Positions 1 through 8,288 of a stretch of 53,043 nt of DNA are shown here, in pieces. The first letter of the stretch is position 1. Each line of letters begins with the position of its first letter. Both the position numbers and the translations under genes were made by a program. This DNA is from JBEINZ01 sp040377825 (GTDB lineage: Bacteria; Pseudomonadota; Alphaproteobacteria; Rhizobiales; Ancalomicrobiaceae). The notes under the pieces were generated by a model. That model saw only the letters and a program-made list of their open reading frames with translations, searched no databases and was not told the origin of the DNA. The stretch is taken from assembly GCA_040377825.1 (NCBI GenBank), contig JBEINZ010000001.1, positions 1-53,043 on the forward strand, written 5' to 3'.

Positions 1-1099
1 CGATCGCGGCGGCGAGCGCGATGTAGGGATTGATGTCCGCGGCCGCGATCCGATACTCGACGCGCTGCGAGGATGGCGATCCGGGAATCGCCCGCAGGGC
101 ACAGGTGCGGTTTTCGATGCCCCAGGTGGCGTCCGTCGGCGCCCAAAAGCCCGGGATGAGGCGGGTGTAGGAATTGACCGTACAGGCGATCATCGCCAGC
201 AATTCGGGCATGAGCGCTTGCTGCCCGCCGATCCACCAGCGCATGATGTCGGACATGCCGTGTTCCTTAGCGGCATCGTGGAACACGCCCTTGCCGTCCT
301 TTTGCAGCGAACAATGGATGTGACCCGACTGGCCCGGCCAGTCCCTCGACCATTTCGCCATGAAGGTCGCCATCCAGCCGCGTCGTTCGGCGAGCACCTT
401 GGTGAAGGTCTTGAACAGCGCGGCCTTGTCAGCGGCGGCGAGCGCATCGTCGACCTTGATCGCGGCTTCCAAAACGCCGGGCCCAGTCTCCGTGTGGAGA
501 CCTTCAAGCTCCATGTCCATTTTAAGGCAGGTATCGAGCAACTCGTGATAGAAGTCCGCGTGCACGGTGGAGCGGAGCATCGAATACCCGTAAAACCCAG
601 GCGTGATGGTCTTGAGGTTCTTATACTTTTTCTCGCGCACCGAATGCGGCGTTTCATCGAACATGAAGAATTCGAACTCGATCGCCGAGGAGACCGAATA
701 GCCCATGTCCTTCGCGCGCGCGAGTACGCGGCGCAGAAGCCCTCGCGGGCACGCGGCCTCGTGCGGACCGGTGAACTCGGAAAGTACCAACGGTAGATCA
801 TTTTCGAAGGGAATGAGCCGGGTCGTTTCGGGCACGAGCCGGACGCCGGCATCGGGATAGGCGGTGTGCCAGCCGGTTAGGTTCACATTGTCATAGAGCT
901 GGTCGTTGCTGTCCCAGCCGAGCACGACGTCGCAAAAGCCGTAGCCTTTTTCAAGCGCCGACAAGAACTTGTCGGTGCCCATATACTTGCCGCGCATGAT
1001 GCCGTCGATGTCGAACACGCCGACCTTCACGAACGGCAACTGGCGCTCTTTTACGTAGCCTGCGAGGTCTGCGGCGGATTTGATATCGAGCTTCGGCAT
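1..1099 (-). CDS. Glutamine synthetase family protein (gamma-glutamyl-amine ligase type), 3' end cut by window edge
   Basis: The reading frame is open from an ATG at 1099 to the left window edge, giving about 366 codons of a protein that is usually near 450 residues. Seen in the translation: an N-terminal stretch with FDIDGIMRGKYMG, the catalytic-domain motif ETGPGVLEAAI, the nucleotide-binding motif GQSGHIHCSL, and the late motif GIENRTCALR. These identify a GlnA-fold ATP-dependent ligase. The family includes true glutamine synthetases and PuuA-like gamma-glutamylpolyamine synthetases. The adjoining permease and N-formylglutamate amidohydrolase favour a catabolic gamma-glutamyl-amine role, which is inference. 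The frame stays open upstream of 1099, and a GTG at 1129 could also be the start; neither has a clear ribosome binding site. Confidence 0.85.
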   Translation of the reverse strand, partial: MPKLDIKSAADLAGYVKERQLPFVKVGVFDIDGIMRGKYMGTDKFLSALEKGYGFCDVVLGWDSNDQLYDNVNLTGWHTAYPDAGVRLVPETTRLIPFENDLPLVLSEFTGPHEAACPRGLLRRVLARAKDMGYSVSSAIEFEFFMFDETPHSVREKKYKNLKTITPGFYGYSMLRSTVHADFYHELLDTCLKMDMELEGLHTETGPGVLEAAIKVDDALAAADKAALFKTFTKVLAERRGWMATFMAKWSRDWPGQSGHIHCSLQKDGKGVFHDAAKEHGMSDIMRWWIGGQQALMPELLAMIACTVNSYTRLIPGFWAPTDATWGIENRTCALRAIPGSPSSQRVEYRIAAADINPYIALAAAI

Positions 1100-1173
1100 G
1101 AACGGATCGTCCCATTTCTTGCAACGCACACAAAAGGCGGCGCCGGAGCAGGGCCCCGGCGCCGGGATTTGGA

Positions 1174-2751
1174 TCAGGTCTCGCCGATCGCCTTTTCGGC
1201 TGCGGCGATTTCTTTTTGCCGCTTGGCAATCATGTCGCCGATCGGCGGACCCTGGAAGCGATTGTTCTCAAACACAAACCAGATGATCGCGGTGAGCGCG
1301 AGGAACCCAACGGTGATCCAAAGCGCCCAATCGTTTGGCGGCTGAATGCCGATCAGGAAGATCACGACCATGCCGACGAGCGACAGGAACGAGACCAGCT
1401 TGAAGAGCCCCGTGCCGAGATCCCACGGACCGGCCTTCGGCCATTTGGCCGTCCCAATGGTAACCATCCCGAGCGCGATCGGAACAGCAAAGCACAGGAA
1501 CAGGAAGATGACCGCGCTCGACACAACGATCGAGTAGGCCGAAGCACCGCCGATCGTGATCAGCGAAGCACCCCAAACGAAAAGCACGGCCAGAATTGAA
1601 ACCGTCCAAATCGCATAAACCGGCGTGCGGTGCGCCTTTGATACTGACGCCAATGTGGTGGAGCCCGGTAGACCCTTATCGCGGGCGAAGGCGAAGATCA
1701 TGCGCGAGGCCGACGTGACGGTCGCCAAACCGCAAAGGAATTGCGACGCGAAAATCGCGACGTAAAGCACCTTGGCGAGCGGCGCGGGGATGACGGAGTC
1801 GATTGTCCAGAAGAAGACGTTCCAACCCTGGTTGGCGGCTTCCTTCATGTCCGGGATAGCGACCACGAACGCAACCAGCATGACATAGCCGAACACGGCC
1901 GACCAGGCGACCGATGTCACGATACCGCGTGGCACGGAGTGGGCAGCCTTTTGGGTTTCCTCGGACGTATGGGCTGAGGCGTCATAGCCGGTGATCGTGT
2001 AGATCGGCAGCAAAAGCCCGAGAGCAAAAACGTACCAAAGCGACTCCGTCTTTGGCCAAACCGCGGCGGCTTCCGGCGTTCCGGAATAGTTCGTGAAGGT
2101 CCACAGCCGCGAGATATCCCAGTGTTGCGCGAAGGCGAAGCATGCCAGCGTCAGCACGATCGTTGTCGCGAAAATCAGATATCCGGAGAAATCGGTCAGT
2201 TTCGCCGTCAGTCTAATGCCAAAGTGGTTGATCAGTGCCTGCGCGAACGTAATGACGACCATGAATATGATCTGATTGCGGAAGCCGGCGGCGCCCGTCG
2301 TGTCGACGTCAATACCGAACCAGCCGGCGATGGAACCGGCAAAAAAGCCCCAGGTGCCGACGTTGATGGCGCCGAGGACGGCGATCAAGCCGATGAGATT
2401 GAGCCAAGCGGTTAGCCAGCCGGTAAACCGGTTTCCGAGGATCGAACTCCAGTGATAAAGGCCGCCGGCGGTCGGATAGGCCGAGGCGATTTGCGCCATG
2501 GCGAGCGCGAAAAGTCCTGAAATCAAGCAACCGAGCGGCCAACCGATGCCGATTGATGCACCACCCGCGCCGGCGGTTGCTTGGGCCAACGAATTGATGC
2601 CGCCCGAGAGGATGCAGATGATCGAAAAGGAGATCGCGAAATTCGAGAAGCCGCTCATGCGACGCTCGAGTTCCTGCGCATATCCCATCGAGTGGAGGAT
2701 CTTTACGTCCTCCTTCTTGTCTTTATCGGTATAGTCTTCCGTGTTGGACAT
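1174..2751 (-). CDS. APC-family amino acid/amine permease
   Basis: A 525-residue inner-membrane transporter with about twelve hydrophobic segments. After a charged N-terminal tail of about 30 residues comes the first membrane helix with the APC-type signature FSIICILSGGINS. The length and start resemble GABA/amino-acid permeases of the APC superfamily. The ATG at 2751 follows a GGAGGGGG ribosome binding site. It lies between the N-formylglutamate amidohydrolase (59 bp upstream) and the glutamine-synthetase-like gene (about 75 bp downstream), all on the minus strand, so the three probably form one operon. The substrate is unknown; an amine or amino acid that the neighbouring ligase glutamylates is the likely guess. 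Confidence 0.88.
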   Translation of the reverse strand: MSNTEDYTDKDKKEDVKILHSMGYAQELERRMSGFSNFAISFSIICILSGGINSLAQATAGAGGASIGIGWPLGCLISGLFALAMAQIASAYPTAGGLYHWSSILGNRFTGWLTAWLNLIGLIAVLGAINVGTWGFFAGSIAGWFGIDVDTTGAAGFRNQIIFMVVITFAQALINHFGIRLTAKLTDFSGYLIFATTIVLTLACFAFAQHWDISRLWTFTNYSGTPEAAAVWPKTESLWYVFALGLLLPIYTITGYDASAHTSEETQKAAHSVPRGIVTSVAWSAVFGYVMLVAFVVAIPDMKEAANQGWNVFFWTIDSVIPAPLAKVLYVAIFASQFLCGLATVTSASRMIFAFARDKGLPGSTTLASVSKAHRTPVYAIWTVSILAVLFVWGASLITIGGASAYSIVVSSAVIFLFLCFAVPIALGMVTIGTAKWPKAGPWDLGTGLFKLVSFLSLVGMVVIFLIGIQPPNDWALWITVGFLALTAIIWFVFENNRFQGPPIGDMIAKRQKEIAAAEKAIGET

Positions 2752-2809
2752 GGCTTATTCCCCCTCCGTCCAATCAAGCGTTCGGCCCCACGCCACGCTT
2801 GATGTCAAT

Positions 2810-3625
2810 TCACACTGTCATGCCAGCATGATTTGTGCCGGTTAGCCTATCAAGTGCCCGTTGAAGGATTGGCGCGAGCCGATCGGCCCAGGCCGCCTCT
2901 TCGGCGGGCGTGGTGACGAGATCGCTGCGGATCTCGATCATGATCGAGGGCAGCCCGCGGGCTTCGCCGTGTTGTTCCAAACTGCGAAAGACGCGGTCGG
3001 ATGGCGCATAGGGCTGGTTCAAACCGACCACCAAGGTCGGAGCCTGCCGCAACGCGGCCACAACATCCAGGGCGAACGTTGCATCTTTACCGTGTATCAG
3101 TCCGATATGCCAGGGCCGGGAAATGCCTTTTAGTACCGGTGTAAAGGTGTGGACGCTTATCAGGGCCGAGGGACGGTTTGACGTTTTCCGCGCGTCGAGG
3201 AGCGCTGCCACGGCGAGATGGTAGGGCGTGTACACTTCCGTGATGCGTCGCGCCCGCTCGGCCGGATCGAGGGCGATGTTTCCTGGGATGGGGGTCTTCT
3301 CGCCGATGGTGACAATCGAGTCGGGGTCGACGGGGTCGCGATTGCAGTCGATGACGAGGCGCGAAACGGTGGAGCGAACAAGCGGCGCATGAAGCCGCGC
3401 CGCGAGTGCACGCCCGACGCCGAGTGATCCCGGATCCCAGGCGTAATGTTTGTTAAGGTCCGCCAACGCCAGCCCAAGGGTGCCCAATCGTTCCGGGATG
3501 CGGTTGGATGCATGGTCGCAGAGCAACACGAAAGGGCCGGGATGAGCCGCGCCTTCGACAACGACAGCGGGATCTTCATCGGGTTCCGATATCACAGCTC
3601 TTGATCCGCTCGCTATCCGCGCCAC
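2810..3625 (-). CDS. N-formylglutamate amidohydrolase family protein
   Basis: A 271-residue cytosolic hydrolase. Members release glutamate from N-formylglutamate (HutG) or act on related N-acyl amino acids. Seen: the early motif LLCDHASNRIP, DCNRDPVDPDSI near residue 95, SVHTFTP near residue 155, and IMIEIRSDL near residue 230, which together mark this metal-dependent family. Translation probably begins at the GTG at 3625. It is the first gene of the minus-strand operon with the permease and the glutamine-synthetase-like ligase. No histidine-degradation genes are present, so a HutG role in histidine breakdown is not supported; hydrolysis of another gamma- or N-acyl-glutamate product is possible. 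Confidence 0.82.
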   Translation of the reverse strand: MARIASGSRAVISEPDEDPAVVVEGAAHPGPFVLLCDHASNRIPERLGTLGLALADLNKHYAWDPGSLGVGRALAARLHAPLVRSTVSRLVIDCNRDPVDPDSIVTIGEKTPIPGNIALDPAERARRITEVYTPYHLAVAALLDARKTSNRPSALISVHTFTPVLKGISRPWHIGLIHGKDATFALDVVAALRQAPTLVVGLNQPYAPSDRVFRSLEQHGEARGLPSIMIEIRSDLVTTPAEEAAWADRLAPILQRALDRLTGTNHAGMTV

Positions 3626-3799
3626 GTTTTAAATACGGCCCAATCCTTGGCCCACACCTGCATGATCGCAGATTACACGTTTCGCATGACGCCAAGCGAT
3701 CTTGGCGACGATTCCAACATTCAACGATTTCGAATGTCTAGACTCTCAGTACCGAATTCATGGATTATTCATTACATGCTCTTGCCGAATGTCAAACTC

Positions 3800-3813
3800 G
3801 AAATAATCGTTTC
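3800..3813. promoter_or_regulatory. Candidate RpiR operator in the divergent promoter region
   Basis: The 235-bp gap 3626-3860 separates the amidohydrolase operon from the divergent RpiR gene. It is clearly more AT-rich than its flanks and holds a GAAA-N6-TTTC inverted repeat. RpiR regulators often bind such AT-rich dyads near their own gene, but no operator consensus is established for this subfamily, so this is only a candidate. Confidence 0.25.
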
Positions 3814-3860
3814 ACACTTTGATCCTAGGGTTGTGGTTTATATGGAGGGAGGCCGCATTG

Positions 3861-4733
3861 GTGCGAACGGAAGACGGCATGTCGGTCGCGGAATCGGTAC
3901 AGGATAATCTCGACCTTCTCACCACAACCGAGCGCAAGGTCGCGAATGCGCTGCTTGCCAATTATCCGGCGTCGGGCTTGGCGCCTGTCGCGGAATTCGC
4001 CATGCGAATCGGCGTCAGCGCGCCAACTGTGTTGCGCTTCGTCGCCAAGCTTGGTTTCCAAGGTTACCCGGACTTCCAGCGTCGATTGCGATTGGAGCTG
4101 GAAGCTCGGCATGCTTCTCCTCTCGCTAAGATTCCCGATTCGAAGCCGGGCACCGAAGGCGGAACATCGCTCGTCGAACGCTTCTCGCAAAGCGTTGAAG
4201 ACAACCTCACCCAGACGTTTCGGCATTTGCCAATTGGGGAATTCCGAGCGGTCATCGAGCTTCTTTGCGATACCCGCAGGCCGGTCCATCTGATCGGCGG
4301 GCGTTTTACCGACGCGATCGCGCGCTATTTCGCGGCGCATCTCGGCGTTGTTCGACCGCGCGTCTCGCACTTGGCGAGCCGGGCCGGCAATTGGCGTGAT
4401 CACCTGCTCGATATGGGCCGGCGCGACGTTTTGATTGTTTTCGATGTGCGGCGCTACCAATCCGATGTGGTCGGCTTTGCGCGTGCGGCGTCAAAGCGCG
4501 GCGCTTCCGTCGTGCTGATCACTGATCAATGGCTTTCGCCGGCTGCCAGGCATGCGTCGCACGTCCTCGTCGGCAGAATATCCGTTCCCTCACGGTGGGA
4601 CTCCAACGTCACCTTGCTCGCAATCATCGAGGCGCTGATGGCGGAGGCGACCGAGCAACTCGGCGACACCGCTCGGACGCGAATCGCGGAGCTGGAGGAT
4701 TTGAGGCAAGCCGAGGTCGAGACCAGCGAATAA
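3861..4733 (+). CDS. MurR/RpiR-family transcriptional regulator
   Basis: About 290 residues: an N-terminal HTH_6 DNA-binding domain (around residues 7-90, with the recognition region VSAPTVLRFVAKLGFQGYP) followed by a SIS sugar-isomerase-like sensor domain (VHLIGGRF through DVLIVFDVRRY). RpiR proteins usually control catabolic genes by sensing a pathway metabolite. I chose the GTG at 3861 because GGAGGGAGG lies 8 bp upstream; an ATG at 3879 in the same frame is also possible. It is divergent from the amidohydrolase/permease/ligase operon, which it probably regulates. Its stop codon directly abuts the stop codon of the convergent coiled-coil gene with no spacer. Confidence 0.88.
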   Translation: MRTEDGMSVAESVQDNLDLLTTTERKVANALLANYPASGLAPVAEFAMRIGVSAPTVLRFVAKLGFQGYPDFQRRLRLELEARHASPLAKIPDSKPGTEGGTSLVERFSQSVEDNLTQTFRHLPIGEFRAVIELLCDTRRPVHLIGGRFTDAIARYFAAHLGVVRPRVSHLASRAGNWRDHLLDMGRRDVLIVFDVRRYQSDVVGFARAASKRGASVVLITDQWLSPAARHASHVLVGRISVPSRWDSNVTLLAIIEALMAEATEQLGDTARTRIAELEDLRQAEVETSE

Positions 4734-5918
4734 CTATCGTGCTGGCGGTATGGCTTCCGGTTGTCTTTGGCGAAGCGCGCGGATTCGGTCGGCGAGGCTT
4801 GGACGGTCGGGGGCAAAGACGATGCGATCGGTATCCTCGTCGATCGACAAAATCCGATCAATTGGCGAATTCTCGCCCTCCGCATTCGCTGCGACTTGAG
4901 CAACTTCGGCGGCGAGGTTCGCTAGCAAGTCGCGCAGTTGGCCGGCTTCTTCGCTGCTGAGCATTGATGTCTTGCGACGCAGTTCAGCGACTTCGGCTGA
5001 CAAAAGATCTCGTTCCTCAGCGAATTCTTCAGCACGCATTTGCCATTCCGCATTGGAGCGTTCAAGGCTTTCGACAGTGGTTGCGATGTTGTCGCCGGCC
5101 CCATTAGGATCCGCCGCGCCGGCATAAACAAAGGTCGGCTCGACTTTCCTGGCTTCTTCGAGTTCGCTTGTCAGGGCGCGAATGCGTTCATTGGCAGCCT
5201 CCAGTCGGCGGGACACGGTAACGCGATCATCCACCGCCGCATTGACGTCTCTGCCGCGGTCAAGCAACACGCGATCCAACTCGCGGATCCGCTCGCGTTC
5301 CAGCTCGATCGTAGCATCGCGCCGGGCGATCTCCCGATCCGCGCCGAGTATCTTATGAGCCAAAAGCCGAGATTGATCTTCAAGCTGCGTGCGCTGGGCT
5401 TCCAGGTTGTCGATCGTGGTCTTCAAAACAGCGATTTCCATCTTTCGTGTGTCGGCATCGTACTCCAAATCAGCGATCTTAGCCTGCAACGCCGTAATCT
5501 CGTCGTCTCGGTCTTCGATTGAACGCAGGGCGACGGAGACGTCCGCGAGGGCCGAGGCAACGTCTTCACGGCTCGCCGTCAGCTGAGCTTCCGTTTCCAA
5601 AAGCCGCGCCATCGCGCGTCCGCGTTCGGCAACCGCCTCCCGTTCACTGTCCTTAGCGCGACTGGCATCGACCATCCGTTCGGCCACTTTTCGCCGAAAA
5701 ACGCCGACCGCAAGCTCCAACCGGCGCACATGGCGCGCGAACTCCGCCCGCAGCTTGTCGCGGTCGGCCCGGATCTCGGCGATTGTAAGCGGCTTGGTGT
5801 CCTCGATCCGCCGCTCGGTCAGCCGAACGGCACGCCGCCAAATGGCGGGCGCGATCATCAACGCGCCGAGACTGGCGGCGAGAAAGCCGAGCACGAAAAA
5901 GAGGGTCGACTCGATCAA
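4734..5918 (-). CDS. Membrane-anchored coiled-coil protein of unknown function
   Basis: I do not recognise a named family. The 394-residue product has one N-terminal hydrophobic helix (STLFFVLGFLAASLGALMI) and then about 280 residues of almost unbroken heptad-like, Arg/Glu/Leu-rich coiled coil, broken near residue 265 by a short Gly/Asn/Asp-rich stretch (AADPNGAGDN). Its C-terminal tail has a DRILSIDEDTDRI segment. This suggests a single-pass inner-membrane protein with a long cytoplasmic rod. I chose the TTG at 5918 because GGAG lies 7 bp upstream and it places the membrane helix at the very N-terminus; a frame-open TTG exists at 5945. It stands alone between the RpiR gene and eipA. A structural or envelope role is plausible but unproven. 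Confidence 0.7.
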   Translation of the reverse strand: MIESTLFFVLGFLAASLGALMIAPAIWRRAVRLTERRIEDTKPLTIAEIRADRDKLRAEFARHVRRLELAVGVFRRKVAERMVDASRAKDSEREAVAERGRAMARLLETEAQLTASREDVASALADVSVALRSIEDRDDEITALQAKIADLEYDADTRKMEIAVLKTTIDNLEAQRTQLEDQSRLLAHKILGADREIARRDATIELERERIRELDRVLLDRGRDVNAAVDDRVTVSRRLEAANERIRALTSELEEARKVEPTFVYAGAADPNGAGDNIATTVESLERSNAEWQMRAEEFAEERDLLSAEVAELRRKTSMLSSEEAGQLRDLLANLAAEVAQVAANAEGENSPIDRILSIDEDTDRIVFAPDRPSLADRIRALRQRQPEAIPPAR

Positions 5919-6017
5919 GGTTCGACTCCGGCGGCAGAGACGCAACGCGTGCGTCCAACGGGCACGCCCTGCTGTATCACGCCTACCGCCTGCCCCGCGA
6001 GCGCGGCATCAGCGCGG

Positions 6018-6590
6018 TCAGAACGGATTCCATGTCGCCTGTTGGGTAAACTTCAGATAACCAATGTTCAGGCCGAGGCGTGCGCCGATACCGGCCCGTA
6101 CCGGCACGATATAGATGTTGTTGTTGGCCAATGCCGTCATCCCGAACCCGCCGATGAAATAGACCGAGCCGTCGACTCCGCCAAAACGGGTATAGAGGGC
6201 ATCGATCGAGGGCAAATTGTAAACCAGCATCATCGTGCGTGAGCCCTCGCCACCGAAGTCCCAGCCGATCGAAGGTCCCTGCCAATAGACCCGGTGCTGC
6301 CCCTGATCCCGCGTGTGTAAAGTGCCTTCGCCATACCGAAGACCCGCCGCGATGGCCCCGGAGCCTTCCTCGCCGAGAATGTATCCGTTCGGCTGGCCGT
6401 ATTGCGACACGGCCCGCTCGATAACCGTGGCCAAGCCGCCCGAAACGGTTCCGAAGAAGCGATGTCCGGTGCTGACGAGTTCGGCGGTCGTATAGTTGCC
6501 TTGCGGCGGGGGCCCTGATTGCGCGGACGCGGGAAGCGCGAGCACCGCCAAGAGGACTGCGAGGGTTCCGGTGAACCATGTGCGAAGCAT
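6018..6590 (-). CDS. eipA: EipA-type periplasmic envelope integrity protein (DUF1134)
   Basis: A 190-residue exported protein. It has a signal peptide (hydrophobic core TLAVLLAVLALPASAQS, cleavage after ASA) and then one DUF1134 domain with family landmarks GHRFFGTVSGGLA, PNGYILGEEGSGA, RYGEGTL, GPSIGWDFGGEGS, RFGGVDGS and the terminal WNPF. In Brucella this family is EipA, a periplasmic small beta-barrel needed for envelope stress resistance, whose gene is activated by CtrA. The ATG at 6590 follows GAGGAAC. The presence of CtrA-pathway genes nearby fits the Brucella link, but I found no perfect CtrA box upstream: the best candidate has an eight-base spacer. Confidence 0.85.
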   Translation of the reverse strand: MLRTWFTGTLAVLLAVLALPASAQSGPPPQGNYTTAELVSTGHRFFGTVSGGLATVIERAVSQYGQPNGYILGEEGSGAIAAGLRYGEGTLHTRDQGQHRVYWQGPSIGWDFGGEGSRTMMLVYNLPSIDALYTRFGGVDGSVYFIGGFGMTALANNNIYIVPVRAGIGARLGLNIGYLKFTQQATWNPF

Positions 6591-6710
6591 CGGATGTTCC
6601 TCGGTTTCGGAACTAGGCGGAAAATTTGCCGCTGGTAACGGCTCTCTTAACCTCGGCCGCATGAAATGACGTCAGTCGCGATTCATCGACTGCACGCGGG
6701 CCGAATCACT

Positions 6711-7361
6711 ATGCGAGAGTTTAACGGAAATTGGGCAACGTCACGGCGTAAGCGCGGCCTTAGTTCGCCGTGGCTCGTTACCCTCTTTGGATTTGTCTTT
6801 TGGACGAGCGGGTGTGTTGCACACGCGAGCAGCCCTAGCCGCCATGCCGCAACGGCCGGCGAACACGAGACGCCACCTGCAGCGGAAAAGCTTGTCACGC
6901 CCGAACCGACGAAGCCAACCGAGACAAAGCCTAGGAAGCCGCCGGTCGCCGTGCCGAAAGTGCCGCCGCGCGTTACGCGGATGCTTGCCGACGACCTGAC
7001 CGGCCTTGCCCTCGGCGGGCTCGACCCCGTGAGCTATTTCACCGAGGCCAAGCCTCGCGCGGGATTGCAAGAGATTCAACTTGACTGGAACGGCGCCACC
7101 TGGCGCTTCGTGAACGAAGGCAATGCTGCGGCCTTCGAAATGAATCCGGAGGTTTACGCACCGCGGTTTGCCGGCCGCTGCGCCTATCAGGTCAGCCGTG
7201 GGTTCGCCGCCGAGGGGGCGCCGTCCAATTTTGTCATTATCGGCGATCGACTTTACCTTTTCGCCAATCCCGCATTTCGCGCCGCGTTTCTGGCCGATAC
7301 CGCGCGCATGATCGCGGCGGCGGAAGCCCAATGGCCGGCGCTGGCGCGCGAGCAGCCATAG
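6711..7361 (+). CDS. Exported YHS-domain protein
   Basis: A protein of about 216 residues with an N-terminal hydrophobic segment (SPWLVTLFGFVFWTSGC), a Pro/Lys/Thr-rich linker of about 50 residues, and a C-terminal YHS domain that starts near LGGLDPVSYF and continues through WRFVNEGNAAAF, CAYQVSRGFA and DRLYLF. YHS domains are small folds associated with metal handling. The Cys after TSG could be a lipid-attachment site, but the -3 residue is Thr rather than Leu, so a lipoprotein is uncertain. The start is not certain: the ATG at 6711 places the signal segment sensibly, and another in-frame ATG lies at 6666. It is divergent from eipA. Confidence 0.68.
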   Translation: MREFNGNWATSRRKRGLSSPWLVTLFGFVFWTSGCVAHASSPSRHAATAGEHETPPAAEKLVTPEPTKPTETKPRKPPVAVPKVPPRVTRMLADDLTGLALGGLDPVSYFTEAKPRAGLQEIQLDWNGATWRFVNEGNAAAFEMNPEVYAPRFAGRCAYQVSRGFAAEGAPSNFVIIGDRLYLFANPAFRAAFLADTARMIAAAEAQWPALAREQP

Positions 7362-7501
7362 TTCTCCCGGCTCGACGCGTTTGATTGCCGAGCCTCAGCG
7401 TGTATCCATCAAAACAAGAAGAAGCGTCGATTCGCCTTAACACCTCCGTGTTTCGGCAATCGGCGACCTGCTAATCACCGAAAGAATGGAGCCGTTCCGC
7501 C

Positions 7502-8155
7502 ATGGCCGACGCTGCTGATATCGCCGCTCTGGATCTCGCTGCGCTCCTGGCGAGCCGCGTCTGCCACGACATAATTTCGCCGGTCGGCGCAATCACCAAC
7601 GGGTTGGAGGTCCTTGAGGAGGAATCCAGCGAGGACATGCGCACATTCGCGATGGATCTCATCAAAAAGAGCGCGCGGCAGGCCTCGGCCAAGCTGCAGT
7701 TTGCCCGCCTCGCCTTTGGGGCGGCCGGGTCCGCCGGGGCGTCCATTGATCTTGGCGACGCTGAAGCGGTGACGCGTGGCTACATGGCGGGCGAGAAAGC
7801 TTCCATCGAGTGGACCGCCACCCGCGTGCTGATGCCAAAGAACAAGGTAAAGCTTTTACTCAATCTTGTGTTGATCGCGACCCATGCGATCCCCCGTGGT
7901 GGCATCATCGCAGTCACGGTGGAGGGCGAAGCGATGCAGCCGACATTCCGGTTGGTTTGTACCGGTACGAATGCTCGCATCCCGCCGGGCGTGGAGGGTC
8001 TATTGGCGCGGCAACTGCCGGAAGCCTCGCCCGATGCTCACATGATACAGCCAATTTACGCAGGATTGCTCGCCGAAGCCGCTGCAATGACGGCGACCGT
8101 CACCAAGGAACTTGACGCCGTTATCTTCGAGGCGAAGCCAATTCTAGAGGTATAA
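7502..8155 (+). CDS. chpT: Histidine phosphotransferase ChpT
   Basis: A 217-residue cytosolic phosphotransferase. In alphaproteobacteria ChpT carries phosphate from the hybrid kinase CckA to CtrA and CpdR. The N-terminal dimerisation helix carries the phospho-acceptor motif ASRVCHDIISPVGAITNG, with His22 as the expected acceptor. The C-terminal part is the degenerate, non-ATP-binding kinase-like domain typical of ChpT. The ATG at 7502 follows GGAG. It is the first gene of the chpT-cheAWYBR run, 133 bp before cheA. CtrA itself is encoded about 6 kb downstream, so the transmitter and its target lie in one neighbourhood. CckA is not in the window. Confidence 0.9.
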   Translation: MADAADIAALDLAALLASRVCHDIISPVGAITNGLEVLEEESSEDMRTFAMDLIKKSARQASAKLQFARLAFGAAGSAGASIDLGDAEAVTRGYMAGEKASIEWTATRVLMPKNKVKLLLNLVLIATHAIPRGGIIAVTVEGEAMQPTFRLVCTGTNARIPPGVEGLLARQLPEASPDAHMIQPIYAGLLAEAAAMTATVTKELDAVIFEAKPILEV

Positions 8156-8288
8156 TTTCGCATCTGAATTTTTGAAAGAACTGTATTGCAATGGCAAGTC
8201 TCTCTTAACGGATTGGGCCGATACTTCCTGCCTACAAGCGATATCGACTCCGTCGTTTTGCTTTGGGCACTAGGGCAGGGAAGTGGCC

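Noticed and set aside
951..1229. 92-codon frame at the start of the GS-like gene
   Set aside because: It is a shadow frame of the glutamine-synthetase-like gene, Arg-rich and without motif.
6600..6660. CtrA box upstream of eipA
   Set aside because: The best match has an eight-base spacer instead of seven. It is weak evidence, so I did not list it as a site.
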